The notes below the pieces were generated by a model that searched no databases, was not told where the DNA came from, and was given only the letters and a program-made list of their open reading frames with translations. From assembly GCA_963833375.1 (NCBI GenBank), contig CAWHXR010000007.1:186001-250000 (forward strand): a DNA stretch of 64,000 bases, given 5' to 3'. The position numbers and the translations under genes were made by a program. Below, one piece after another: positions 1 through 9,739 of the stretch. The DNA is from DASUPK01 sp963833375 (lineage in GTDB: Bacteria; Actinomycetota; Thermoleophilia; Solirubrobacterales; 70-9). Numbering within the stretch: position 1 is the stretch's first letter; each line of letters begins with the position of its first letter.

Positions 1-543
1 GCGCCGGCCTCGGTGTTCGCGCACCTGAACGCGACCACGGTTCTCACCCGGTCGCTGGTCGAGCAGGGCATCTACCCGGCGGTCGACCCGCTCGACTCGA
101 CCTCGACGATCCTCAAGCCCGAGATCCTGGGCGAGGAGCACTACGAGACGGCGACCCGGGTACAGGAGACGCTGCAGCGCTACAAGGAGCTCCAGGACAT
201 CATCGCGATCCTCGGGATCGACGAGCTCTCGGACGAGGACAAGCAGACCGTGTCCAGGGCGCGGAAGATCCAGCGGTTCCTCTCGCAGCCGTTCTTCGTC
301 GCCTCGCAGTTCACGGGCCGCGACGGCGAGTACGTGCCCGTCGAGGAGACGGTCCGCGGCTTCAAGGAGATCGTCGACGGAGAGCACGACGACATCCCCG
401 AGCGCGCCTTCTACATGCAGGGCGGTATCGACCAGGTGCTCGAGGCGTCCAAGAAGATGAGCGCCGAAGAGCCCGTCGAGTCGGCCGAGGCCGAGGCCAC
501 CGAGCAGGAGGAGAAGGCGGAGGCCGAGGAGGCCGTGGCGTAG
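1..543 (+). CDS. atpD: ATP synthase F1 subunit beta, C-terminal part (5' truncated by window)
   Basis: The frame is open from base 1, so the gene enters from upstream and only the last 180 codons are here. The segment LDSTSTIL followed by an aromatic/charged helix and the QPFF segment is the C-terminal, DELSD-containing part of the catalytic beta subunit of F1Fo ATP synthase, which makes ATP at the cytoplasmic face of the membrane. The protein ends in a Glu/Ala-rich tail of about 25 residues, longer and more acidic than usual for the family. atpC follows 3 bases after the stop, as at the end of a standard atp operon. Confidence 0.97.
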   Translation, partial: APASVFAHLNATTVLTRSLVEQGIYPAVDPLDSTSTILKPEILGEEHYETATRVQETLQRYKELQDIIAILGIDELSDEDKQTVSRARKIQRFLSQPFFVASQFTGRDGEYVPVEETVRGFKEIVDGEHDDIPERAFYMQGGIDQVLEASKKMSAEEPVESAEAEATEQEEKAEAEEAVA

Positions 544-546
544 CCG

Positions 547-963
547 ATGGCCGAGCACAACCTCAATGCGCGGGTCCTCACCCCTGAGGGGGAGGTTTTC
601 GACGGCGAGGTGCATCAGCTCTCGACCCGCACCGCGGTCGGCGAGATCGGCATCCTCGCGAACCACGTGCCGGTGCTCGCGCGGCTGCGCCCGACGGAGC
701 TCCGGCTGCACATGCCCGACGGCGAGGTCAGGCGCTGGGCGCAGGCGGAGGGCTGGCTGCAGGTGTTCGCCAACCGCGCCACCGTGCTGGTCGGCGAGGC
801 CGTGCCCCCCGAGAGCCTCGACGCCTCCGAGCTCCGCAGCCGGATCGAGGACGCGGACGCCCGGCTGCGCGAGTCCGAGGAGGGCTCGGGCGCCTATACC
901 CAGGCGCGGCGGGACAAGGAGCGCGCCGAGGCGTTCCTGGACGTCGCCGGCGCTGAGCGTTAG
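547..963 (+). CDS. atpC: ATP synthase F1 subunit epsilon
   Basis: The 138-residue protein has the N-terminal beta-sandwich of epsilon: LNARVLTPEGEVFDGEV, then the GEIGILANHVPVLARL block and a glycine-rich WLQVFANRATVLV strand. The C-terminal part (residues about 90-138) is a charged two-helix region, the element that inhibits ATP hydrolysis in this family. It begins 3 bases after the atpD stop and is the last gene of the atp operon. The ATG start fits the usual N-terminus of the family. Confidence 0.97.
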   Translation: MAEHNLNARVLTPEGEVFDGEVHQLSTRTAVGEIGILANHVPVLARLRPTELRLHMPDGEVRRWAQAEGWLQVFANRATVLVGEAVPPESLDASELRSRIEDADARLRESEEGSGAYTQARRDKERAEAFLDVAGAER

Positions 964-1012
964 CGGCGCGCACCGCGGGCACTGGGCTTCATCAAGCCTT
1001 GCTGCCGAGACC

Positions 1013-1018
1013 TAGGAT
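1013..1018 (+). promoter_or_regulatory. Putative -10 element of a leaderless transcript (TAGGAT)
   Basis: TAGGAT fits the bacterial TAnnnT -10 pattern and ends exactly 6 nt before the GTG start of the M20 peptidase, so transcription would begin at or next to the start codon. No Shine-Dalgarno sequence lies between them. I see no convincing -35 box. The same spacing recurs at 13774, 17131 and 19366. Confidence 0.45.
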
Positions 1019-1024
1019 CTCCCC

Positions 1025-2104
1025 GTGGACGAACTCGCCCTCGCTCAGCGACTGATCGCCTTCGACACCTCGCACGCCGAGGGTCTGCGCCGCGCCGCCG
1101 AATTCATCGGTGGCTGGCTGGAGTCGAACGACATCAAGGCCTCCCAGATGGAGTCCCGGGGGCTTCCCGTGACGATGGCGGAGGTCGGCCCCTCCGAGGC
1201 TCCCACCCTGGTTCTGCACGGCCACATGGACGTCGTTCCGGGCGGCCGGGACCAGTTCCAGCCCCGGGTCGACGGCGACCAGCTCTTCGGCCGGGGCGCC
1301 TACGACATGAAGGGCGCGCTCGCGGTCATGCTGCTCGTCCTGCACGACCTCCGCGACCAGGACGAGGTCCTACTGCGACTCGGCATCGTCTCGGACGAGG
1401 AGTCCGAGGAGGAGGCGAACCGCGGCTCCGACGCGCTCGTCGCGAGCGGATTCGTGGGGGATTTCGCGATCACAGGGGAGCCGACCAACCTCCAGGTGGG
1501 GGTGCAGGCCAAGGGCGTTCTGGCGGTCAGATTGGAGGTCGAGGGGCGCTCCGCCCACGGCGCCACGCCGTGGCTCGGGGACAACGCCGTGGTCAAGGCG
1601 GTCGAGGTGTTCAGGGGCATCGAATCGCTACCGTTTGCACGCCACAGCTCCGCCCTGTTCGACCGTCCCTCGATCAATCTCGGTCGGATCATGGGGGGCG
1701 ATGCCCTGAACAAAGTGCCTGATACCTGCGTCATAGACGTCGATATCCGCTTCCTGCCCGACCAGGACCCCGACGAGATCCTCGGACAGGTGAGCGGCCT
1801 GCCGGACACGCGCGTGCTCACCACCTTCCGGCGGCCGCCGGCGGTCGTGGAACCCGACTCCCCGTTCGTGCGGGGCCTCTGCGAGGCCGCCTCGCCTCAC
1901 CACCCCGAGCAGGTGATGAGCGTCGGCCGGGATGGCGCCTCCGACGCGGTCTCCTTCCTCGCGGCCGGCGTGCCGGCCGTCGAGTTCGGCCCAGTCGGGG
2001 ACGGTCACCACGGACCGGGTGAGTGGGTCTCGATCAGCTCGCTGCGGAGCTATCGCCAGGCGCTGGAGGGCTTCGTGCGGAGCTTCCCGGGGATGGCCGC
2101 GTGA
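1025..2104 (+). CDS. M20 family metallopeptidase (DapE/ArgE-like)
   Basis: The 359-residue protein is an M20 zinc hydrolase. Metal-site motifs are visible: LHGHMDVVPGG (first His-x-Asp), the GRGAYDMKG segment with the bridging Asp, DEESEEE with the catalytic Glu pair, and a C-terminal FGPVGDGHHGPGEWV carrying the last His ligand. The dimerisation/lid domain falls around residues 165-275. Substrates in this family are N-acyl amino acids or small peptides (succinyl-diaminopimelate, acetylornithine); the sequence alone does not say which. The GTG start is preceded by a possible leaderless -10 element. Its TGA overlaps the GTG of the next gene. Confidence 0.88.
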   Translation: MDELALAQRLIAFDTSHAEGLRRAAEFIGGWLESNDIKASQMESRGLPVTMAEVGPSEAPTLVLHGHMDVVPGGRDQFQPRVDGDQLFGRGAYDMKGALAVMLLVLHDLRDQDEVLLRLGIVSDEESEEEANRGSDALVASGFVGDFAITGEPTNLQVGVQAKGVLAVRLEVEGRSAHGATPWLGDNAVVKAVEVFRGIESLPFARHSSALFDRPSINLGRIMGGDALNKVPDTCVIDVDIRFLPDQDPDEILGQVSGLPDTRVLTTFRRPPAVVEPDSPFVRGLCEAASPHHPEQVMSVGRDGASDAVSFLAAGVPAVEFGPVGDGHHGPGEWVSISSLRSYRQALEGFVRSFPGMAA

Positions 2105-4056
2105 GCCCGGCCACGAGAGGGGGCGGAGCCGGCGGCGGCAACGGCGAGGACGAGCCGCGCGCCGAGGAGACCCAGGAGTACGAGCTCGGCGACGACTTCC
2201 GCTCGGAGGTCGAGGACGAGGAGCCGGACCAGCAAGAGCACGAGGACGAGGACTTGGACCAGCAAGAGCAGGAGGACGAGGACTTCGACGACGAGGACGA
2301 GCACCTCGACGACGACGAGGAGCACGAGGGCGGCGAGGACCTCGACGAGGAGGACGAGCTCGAGCAGGTCGTCTCCGCCGAGACCCAGGAGTGGGACGGC
2401 CTGGAGGCGGCCGAGGCCGAGGCCGACGAGCCGGCGCAGGTCGCCTCGGCCACGCAGCGGGTCAGGCAGGCCGGGTCCGCGATCACCTCCGGGTTCGAGA
2501 AGGTCGGCGGGCAGAAGGTCACCTCGGGCTTTGCGGCCGTCCGCCGCCACCTCGGCTTTCCGCTCTGGCTTCGGTTCCTGACCGCCTCGTTCGTGATCGT
2601 CGCGTCGATCGCCGGGGCGACCTCCGCGAGCCTGATCCTCTACCTGTCGGACATCGCGAACGCGCTGCGGAACCACAGCGAGATCGCGGGCCTCGACCCC
2701 TTCCTGACGTCGCCGAGCTCGGGTCCCCAGACGATCCTGATCCTCGGATCCGACAAGAGAAACAAGGAGATCAGCGGCAAGTTCGGCCTCTCCGACACGA
2801 CGATGCTGCTGCGCCTCGACCCGGATCGCGGCGCGATCGCGCTGCTCTCGCTGCCGCGTGACCTCAAGGTGGACATCCCCGGCTACGGGACCGACAAGCT
2901 CAACGCGGCTTACTCGCTCGGCGGGCCGAAGCTGACGCTCCAGACCGTGAAGCAGCTCACCGGTCTGCAGATCAACCATCTCGTGAACGTCGACTTCACC
3001 GGTTTCGCGCGCGCAGTCAACGCGATCGGCTGCGTCTACGTCGACGTCGACCACCGCTACTTCCACCAGAACGGCCCGTATTCGAGCTCGTCCGACTACG
3101 CCGAGATCAACCTGCAGCCCGGATACCAGGCCCTCTGCGGCTTCGACGCGCTGTCGTTCGCCCGCTATCGCCACACCGACAACGACATCGTCCGCGCCTC
3201 CCGCCAGCAGGCCTTCCTCCGTGAGGCCCGCGCGAAGGTGCCGCCCTCGAAGCTGATCGAGGACCGCAAGAAGCTGGTCAAGATCTTCACCACGTACACG
3301 TCGTCCGACATCGGCTCCGCCGAGCAGATGCTCCAGGTGCTGCGGCTGTTCTTTGACCTGCGTGGGGCGCAGATCAAGGAGATCCACTTCACCGGCCATC
3401 TGGGCCCGTCGTTCGTCACCGCGACTCCCGAGGAAGTCCACACCGCCGTCAACCAGTTCCTGGGCATCGAGGGCACCCCCGGCCCGGCCGGCTCGAGCGC
3501 CAAGCCCAGCCAGAAGGTGACCCCCGAGCAGCCGCCCGATTTCAGCAAGGCCACACCGGCCTCTCCCGAGAGCCGGAAGCACAAGGGCGCCTCAGCGACA
3601 TCCCACCTGACCCCTACGACCTACGGCAAGTCCCTGGCCCAGGGCATCAAGGCCCGCAAGGAGAAGATCCCCGTCTACTACCCGACGCTCCTCGAGGTGG
3701 GCAGCGACTACGCGCAGAAGCCGCGCGTCTACAAGGTCAACGGCAAGGGCGATGGGGCCCCGCCGCACGACCAGCGCGCGGCGTACAAGTGGGTCTTCTC
3801 GCTGCCGACGCTGGGCGACTACTACGGCTTCGAGGGCACGCGCTGGCAGGACCCGCCGATTCTCTCCAACCCGAGCGACGAGAAGACGATCGGCGACCGC
3901 GACTACAAGCTCTACTACGACGGCGACCGCCTGCGGATGGTCGCCTGGCAGACGGACGAGGGGTCCTTCTGGATCTCCAACTCGCTGATCGAGACCATCT
4001 CCAACGAAGACATGCTGAGAATCGCCGAGGGCTTCCGCCATCTCCCGGGGACCTGA
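2101..4056 (+). CDS. LytR-CpsA-Psr (LCP) family cell-wall glycopolymer ligase with acidic N-terminal region
   Basis: I chose GTG 2101, which overlaps the upstream TGA (GTGA), giving 651 residues. Residues about 15-115 are an extremely Glu/Asp-rich cytoplasmic stretch. One membrane segment follows (about 158-180), and then an extracytoplasmic LCP domain from about residue 209: ILILGSDKR, the conserved LSLPRDLKVDIPGYG with its arginine, LNAAYSLGG and a later FARYRHTDNDIVR. LCP enzymes move undecaprenyl-linked polymers onto peptidoglycan. The last 150 residues form an additional, probably extracellular domain rich in Tyr and Trp that I do not recognise. The sugar-nucleotide genes that follow support a role in envelope polymer attachment. 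Confidence 0.9.
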   Translation: MSPATRGGGAGGGNGEDEPRAEETQEYELGDDFRSEVEDEEPDQQEHEDEDLDQQEQEDEDFDDEDEHLDDDEEHEGGEDLDEEDELEQVVSAETQEWDGLEAAEAEADEPAQVASATQRVRQAGSAITSGFEKVGGQKVTSGFAAVRRHLGFPLWLRFLTASFVIVASIAGATSASLILYLSDIANALRNHSEIAGLDPFLTSPSSGPQTILILGSDKRNKEISGKFGLSDTTMLLRLDPDRGAIALLSLPRDLKVDIPGYGTDKLNAAYSLGGPKLTLQTVKQLTGLQINHLVNVDFTGFARAVNAIGCVYVDVDHRYFHQNGPYSSSSDYAEINLQPGYQALCGFDALSFARYRHTDNDIVRASRQQAFLREARAKVPPSKLIEDRKKLVKIFTTYTSSDIGSAEQMLQVLRLFFDLRGAQIKEIHFTGHLGPSFVTATPEEVHTAVNQFLGIEGTPGPAGSSAKPSQKVTPEQPPDFSKATPASPESRKHKGASATSHLTPTTYGKSLAQGIKARKEKIPVYYPTLLEVGSDYAQKPRVYKVNGKGDGAPPHDQRAAYKWVFSLPTLGDYYGFEGTRWQDPPILSNPSDEKTIGDRDYKLYYDGDRLRMVAWQTDEGSFWISNSLIETISNEDMLRIAEGFRHLPGT

Positions 4057-4072
4057 TCGGGGGCAGCCGACC

Positions 4073-5377
4073 GTGAGCGAGAGGGAGCCGATTGGAGTGA
4101 TTGGGGCCGGCTGGGTCGGGCTCGTCACCGCGGCCTGCTTCGCCGAGCTCGGCCATCGCGTCGTGGTCCGGGAGATCGTTCCCGAGAAGGTCGAGTCCCT
4201 GGGCCGCGGCGAGCTCCCGATCCACGAGCCCGGGCTGCCCGAGCTGATCGAGCGCAACCGGGAGCGCCTCACCTTCACCACGGAGATGGCCCTGCTGCTC
4301 GATGGCCCGCACCTGCTCTTCGTCTGCGTCCAGACCCCGCCCACCTATTCAGGTGACGCCGACCTCTCGGCGGTGCAGCGGGCCGTGGACGAGATCGGCG
4401 AGCCCGAGGGCAAGGCCCTGGTGATGAAGAGCACCGTGCCCGTCGGGACCGGTCGCACCATCCACCGGGATGCGCCCGATCTGGCCTACGTCTCCTGCCC
4501 GGAGTTCCTGAAGGAGGGGACCGCCGTCAAGGACTTCCTCCATCCCGACCGGGTCGTGATCGGGTCCGATCCCGGGGACGAGTGGGCCGCCGACGCCGTC
4601 GCGTCCGTCTACGAGCCGTTCGGGGCGCCGATCGTCCGGACCGACCTCTCGAGCGCCGAGATGATCAAGCTCGCCTCCAACGCCTACCTGGCCACCAAGA
4701 TCAGCTTCATCAACGAGATCGCGAACGTCTGCGACGAGGTGGGGGCGGACGTCACCGAGGTGGCCCGCGGGATGGGACTGGACCCGCGGATCGGCGACAG
4801 GTTCCTGAACGCCGGCCTGGGCTTCGGCGGCAGCTGCTTCCCGAAGGACACGCAGGCCCTCAAGATCCTCGCCGGAAACAGCGGCTACCACTTCCAGCTC
4901 CTCAACTCGGTGATCGAGGTGAACGACCTGCAGAAGCGCCGGGTGATGGCGAAGCTCTCGAAGCACCTGGATTCGCTGGTCGGCAAGCGCGTCGCCCTGC
5001 TCGGCCTGGCGTTCAAGCCCGACACCGACGACATGCGGGAGGCGTCGAGCCTGGTTCTGGCGCACCGGCTGGAGGGGGAGGGGGCTTCCGTGATCGCCTT
5101 CGACCCGGTCGCCGAGCAGCGGGCCCACGAGCTGCTGCCGAGCGTGGAGATGGCGGCCTCGGCGATGGAGACGCTGGAGGGCGCCGACGCCGCGGTCGTG
5201 GTCACGGAGTGGCCCGAGTTCGCCGAGCTCGACTGGAGCGAGGTCGCGAAGCGGATGAACAACCCGCTGCTCGTCGATGGACGCAACTTCCTCGATCCGG
5301 AGGCGCTCAGGGCCGCCGGGATCGTCTACGAGGCAATCGGGCGCCCGAGCATCGCGGACCGCTCGGCGGTGCGCTAG
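4073..5377 (+). CDS. UDP-glucose/GDP-mannose dehydrogenase family protein (UDP-glucose 6-dehydrogenase-like)
   Basis: The 434-residue protein oxidises a nucleotide-sugar hexose to the uronic acid in two NAD-dependent steps. It has an N-terminal Rossmann motif (IGVIGAGWVGLVTAACFAE), the substrate helix with LASNAYLATKISFINEIA, the catalytic cysteine in GLGFGGSCFPKDTQAL (about residue 256), and the C-terminal UDP-binding domain beginning at LLGLAFKPDTDDMREASS. Its length is typical. It starts with GTG 16 bases after the LCP gene. UDP-glucuronate would be a precursor for an acidic cell-wall or exopolysaccharide; UDP-glucose versus another sugar as substrate is inference. Confidence 0.92.
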   Translation: MSEREPIGVIGAGWVGLVTAACFAELGHRVVVREIVPEKVESLGRGELPIHEPGLPELIERNRERLTFTTEMALLLDGPHLLFVCVQTPPTYSGDADLSAVQRAVDEIGEPEGKALVMKSTVPVGTGRTIHRDAPDLAYVSCPEFLKEGTAVKDFLHPDRVVIGSDPGDEWAADAVASVYEPFGAPIVRTDLSSAEMIKLASNAYLATKISFINEIANVCDEVGADVTEVARGMGLDPRIGDRFLNAGLGFGGSCFPKDTQALKILAGNSGYHFQLLNSVIEVNDLQKRRVMAKLSKHLDSLVGKRVALLGLAFKPDTDDMREASSLVLAHRLEGEGASVIAFDPVAEQRAHELLPSVEMAASAMETLEGADAAVVVTEWPEFAELDWSEVAKRMNNPLLVDGRNFLDPEALRAAGIVYEAIGRPSIADRSAVR

Positions 5378-5458
5378 ATGATTGATCCCACGACCATGCA
5401 CACCTGGATGACGCGCATGGCGCGCCCTCAGGCGCGCAGCGCCGTACCATCAATCATC
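5377..5458. promoter_or_regulatory. Intergenic inverted repeat with nested hairpin before the NDP-sugar pyrophosphorylase
   Basis: The 83-base gap carries a perfect 10-bp inverted repeat, GATGATTGAT at 5377-5386 and ATCAATCATC at 5449-5458. Nested within it is a perfect 7-bp hairpin, GCGCGCC (5420-5426), loop CTCA, GGCGCGC (5431-5437). The outer right arm ends 2 bases before the ATG of the next gene, so base pairing would sequester the start. A -10-like TACCAT lies at 5445-5450. It could be an RNA switch, an operator or a chance structure. Confidence 0.45.
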
Positions 5459-5460
5459 TG

Positions 5461-6474
5461 ATGCAGGCACTCATCCTGGCGGGCGGGGAGGGCACGCGCC
5501 TGCGGCCCCTCACCTACACCGTCCCCAAGCCAGTGCTGCCGCTCGCGGGCCGCCCTCACATCGCCTACGTGATCGACTGGCTCGTCCGCCACGGGGTCGA
5601 CGACGTGATCGTCTCCTGCGGCCATCTCGCCGAGGGGATGCGGAGCACCCTCGCCGCCCTCGAGCCGGGCGTGAAGATCCGCTACGCGGAGGAGCCGGAC
5701 GCCCGCGGCACGGCGGGCGCGATCCGCTTCGCCGAGGAGATGCTCGCCGACCGGTTCCTCGTCCTCAACGGCGACGTGCTCTGCGACCTCGACCTGACCG
5801 CGCTGATCGGACAGCACGAGGCCACCGGGGCGCGGGCGACGATCGCCCTCTACCCGGTCGCCGACCCGACCGGGTACGGCCTCGTCCACCGCCACGAGGA
5901 CGGCGAGATCACCGAGTTCCTCGAGAAGCCCGAGCCCGAGCAGATCGACACCGATGAGATCAACGCCGGCGCATATCTGCTGGAGCGCTCGGTCCTCGAC
6001 GAGATCCCGCCCGACCGCGCGGTCTCGATCGAGCGCGAGGTCTTCCCCCGCCTGATCGGCAACGGCCTCCACGGGATCCGGCTCGAGGGTTACTGGATCG
6101 ACATCGGGACGCCGGACCGCTTCCTGGAGGCGAACTGGGACATCCTCGAGCGCAGGGTCGAGACCGTGGTCGGCGAGGGCCTCGACGGAGCGATGATCGT
6201 GGGGGAGAAAACCGAGATCTCGCCCGATGCGGAGCTGCGCCAGCCGTGCGTGGTCGGCGCCAGTTGCCGGGTCGGCGCGGGCGCCGTGATCGAGCGCTCG
6301 GTGCTGCTCGACGGCTGCGTGGTCGAGAACGGGGCGAGGGTCGCCGACAGCATCCTCAGCGGGGGCGTCACGGTGGAGTCAGGGGCAGAGCTCGAGGGCG
6401 CCGTGATCGGCGAGGGGGAGCTGATCATGCGAGGGCACCTCGCAGGCGAAGCCGAGGAGCGACCCGTTTCATGA
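5461..6474 (+). CDS. NDP-sugar pyrophosphorylase (GMPP/G1P-transferase-like) with left-handed beta-helix C-terminus
   Basis: The 337-residue protein starts with the nucleotidyltransferase signature LILAGGEGTRLRPLTYTVPKP and has the LNGDVL metal-binding Asp, VADPTGYGLV, FLEKPEPEQ and WIDIGTP blocks. It forms a nucleotide-sugar from NTP and a sugar 1-phosphate. Residues about 240-320 show hexapeptide-like repeats (CVVGASCRVGAGAVIERSV), as in mannose-1-phosphate guanylyltransferases. The PGI/PMI gene immediately downstream makes mannose 1-phosphate supply plausible. The last 15 residues, from MRGHLAGEAEE, are encoded by a copy of the dispersed palindromic repeat (6426-6469). Confidence 0.9.
   Translation: MQALILAGGEGTRLRPLTYTVPKPVLPLAGRPHIAYVIDWLVRHGVDDVIVSCGHLAEGMRSTLAALEPGVKIRYAEEPDARGTAGAIRFAEEMLADRFLVLNGDVLCDLDLTALIGQHEATGARATIALYPVADPTGYGLVHRHEDGEITEFLEKPEPEQIDTDEINAGAYLLERSVLDEIPPDRAVSIEREVFPRLIGNGLHGIRLEGYWIDIGTPDRFLEANWDILERRVETVVGEGLDGAMIVGEKTEISPDAELRQPCVVGASCRVGAGAVIERSVLLDGCVVENGARVADSILSGGVTVESGAELEGAVIGEGELIMRGHLAGEAEERPVS
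6426..6469 (+). repeat. Dispersed palindromic repeat, copy A
   Basis: The 44 bases are nearly identical to copy B at 25161-25204 (41 of 44 match by eye). The core is an imperfect hairpin of the form GGGnnCTCC ... GGAGCGACCC followed by GTTT. This copy encodes the C-terminus of the NDP-sugar pyrophosphorylase and puts GGAG 11 bases before the ATG of the next gene. Confidence 0.75.
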
Positions 6475-7469
6475 TGACCGTGATCGGCGGGGACATGCTG
6501 GACGCGGTCCGCGCAATGCCGGATCACCTGCGCGACGCGCTCTGGCGGATCGAGACCGCCCGAGCCGGCACGATGGAGGCGCCGGCGGCGTTCGCCTGCG
6601 GCATCGGCGGCTCCGCTGTGGGCGGGGACCTTGCGGTCGCCGCCCTCTCCGACCGGCTCACCAAGCCGATGCTGGTCCCCCGCGGCTACGAGCTGCCCTC
6701 CTGGGCGCCGGCCGGGTCGGCCGTGCTCTGCTCGAGCTACTCCGGCAACACGGAGGAGACGCTCGCCTGCTACGCCGCGGCCGAGGCGCTCGGGGCGCGG
6801 AGGCTGGTGGCGACCACCGGGGGCGAGCTCGCGGACCTCGCGCGCGCCGACGGCGTCCCCATTATCGGGCTGCCGGCCGGCCTCCAGCCCCGCGCCGCGG
6901 TCGGATACATGTTCTGCATCGCGGCCGAGCTGGCGGCGCTCTCCCTGGCCGCGCCGCGGATCAACACGGAGATCGACGCCGCAGCCTCCCATCTGGGCGA
7001 CGCCTTCACGGCCGCCGAATCCCGGGCGCGCGAGCTGGCCGCCGAGATCGGCGATGCGACCGTCCTGGTCTACGGCAGCGATCTCACCGCGCCGGTCGCC
7101 TACCGCTGGAAGACGCAGGTGAACGAGAACGCGAAGCTGCCGGCGTTCTCCTCCGAGCTCCCCGAGGCCGATCACAACGAGCTCGAGGGCTGGTCCGGAG
7201 CGGATGGCCGCTTCGCGGCCGTCTTCCTCGAGGACCGGGACCAGCACCCGCGCGAGCGGAAGCGCTTCGAGCTGACCGCGAAGGCGATCGAGCCCCATGC
7301 GGCGACGGTGATCAACCTCGAGATCGAGGGGGAGACGCGGACCGAGCGCGTCCTCCACGGCGTGATGCTCGGGGACCTGGTCTCCATCGAGCTCGCCAAC
7401 GCCCGCGGGGTGGATCCCATGGCGGTGGACGTGCTCGAGGGCTTCAAGAGGAAGATGGGCCGGCCCTAG
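6471..7469 (+). CDS. Bifunctional phosphoglucose/phosphomannose isomerase (SIS domain)
   Basis: ATG 6471 overlaps the upstream stop (ATGA) and gives 332 residues; a second ATG follows directly. Two SIS sugar-isomerase halves are visible: CGIGGSAVGGDL and CSSYSGNTEETLACY in the first, LVYGSDLTAPVAYRWK in the second. The block VNENAKLPAFSSELPEADH is the hallmark of the PGI/PMI family that interconverts glucose-6-P, mannose-6-P and fructose-6-P. It is translationally coupled to the pyrophosphorylase gene, giving a short route from fructose-6-P to an activated sugar for the envelope. Its stop abuts the convergent DUF1905 pseudogene. Confidence 0.92.
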   Translation: MMTVIGGDMLDAVRAMPDHLRDALWRIETARAGTMEAPAAFACGIGGSAVGGDLAVAALSDRLTKPMLVPRGYELPSWAPAGSAVLCSSYSGNTEETLACYAAAEALGARRLVATTGGELADLARADGVPIIGLPAGLQPRAAVGYMFCIAAELAALSLAAPRINTEIDAAASHLGDAFTAAESRARELAAEIGDATVLVYGSDLTAPVAYRWKTQVNENAKLPAFSSELPEADHNELEGWSGADGRFAAVFLEDRDQHPRERKRFELTAKAIEPHAATVINLEIEGETRTERVLHGVMLGDLVSIELANARGVDPMAVDVLEGFKRKMGRP

Positions 7470-7732
7470 CTAGCCGAGCCGCTCCTCGAGGCGGACGACC
7501 ACCGAGTCGCCCTCCGCCTTGCCGATCGCCCTGCGCAGGTCAGCCTTGACCGGCAGCTGTGCGTGCCGTCGCCGAGCGCCATCAACGAGCTGCGGAACGG
7601 CTGCCCGTCGATCGTGCCCCGGACCTTGACCAGACCCCGGGTCCCGAAGCACTCGGCCGAGTCGGGCATCACGGCGCCCGGCTCATCGGCCACCCGAGTC
7701 GCAAAGGCACAACCGAGAGTTGCGTATCTCAC
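7470..7732 (-). pseudogene. DUF1905 domain protein, frameshifted
   Basis: Two overlapping minus-strand frames together make one DUF1905-like protein. The first runs from GTG 7732 through GLVKVRGTIDGQPFRSSLMALGDGT. The second continues as QLPVKADLRRAIGKAEGD and VVVRLEERLG to the stop at 7470. A single base missing near 7558-7562 (within CGCACAGCTG on the minus strand) breaks the frame; one extra C would restore GTHQLPVKAD. The start overlaps the arfB stop (GTGA), so it was the second gene of that operon. It may be a real recent mutation or a sequencing error in a short C run. Confidence 0.7.
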
Positions 7733-8142
7733 TGGAGGTCGCTCGGGGGCCGTCGCTCCCGCTTGCGCTCTGAGGTCCGGCGCTTCTGCTCCAGCCGCCG
7801 TTGGCGTGAGGCCCGGGAGGGCCTGGTCGGGCGGCGCGGTTTCGGCCGCCGCAGCCCGGCGGCGAGCTTCTCCCGCAGGCGCTCGATCGCGAGCTCCCGG
7901 TTGCGCGCCTGGCTGCGGGCGTCCTGGGCGACGGCGGTGATGCGGTCGCCGAGGCGGCGCCGGAGCAGGTCTCGCTGGCGGTCGTCGAGCGCCTGCGAGG
8001 CTTCGACGTCGAAGATGGCCTCGATCCGCGATGCCGTCACGTTGGCGTGCTGACCTCCCGGCCCCGAGGAGCGGCTGGCGCGCAGCTCAATCTCGTCGAG
8101 CGGGATGACCGTACCCTCTGCGACGCGGATGCCGTCCTCCAT
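7729..8142 (-). CDS. arfB: Peptidyl-tRNA hydrolase ArfB (YaeJ-like, class I release factor domain)
   Basis: ATG 8142 gives a 137-residue protein. It has the release-factor GGQ motif in SSGPGGQHANVTASRIE (about residues 26-42) and, unlike full release factors, no codon-recognition domain. The last 50 residues are Arg/Lys-rich, matching the ArfB tail that enters the empty mRNA channel of stalled ribosomes. It frees peptides from ribosomes lacking a stop codon, a role complementary to the tmRNA and SmpB also in this window. A much longer upstream open frame exists but is only the antisense of ahcY. Confidence 0.9.
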   Translation of the reverse strand: MEDGIRVAEGTVIPLDEIELRASRSSGPGGQHANVTASRIEAIFDVEASQALDDRQRDLLRRRLGDRITAVAQDARSQARNRELAIERLREKLAAGLRRPKPRRPTRPSRASRQRRLEQKRRTSERKRERRPPSDLQ

Positions 8143-8208
8143 GCCCGCACCGTAACCCCCTGTAGCCTTGAGCATCCTCAACTCTCGATCCAGGAGATCA
8201 ATCAACGC

Positions 8209-9690
<1,482 letters not shown>

Positions 9691-9739
9691 GTCCTGCGGG
9701 CGCAGGAGCCGCCTGCCCGGGGGGGATGATGGTGGCGGG

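Noticed and set aside
8143..8208. SAH riboswitch upstream of ahcY
   Set aside because: The leader is short and I could not find the conserved core; a promoter-like TAGCCT is the only signal.
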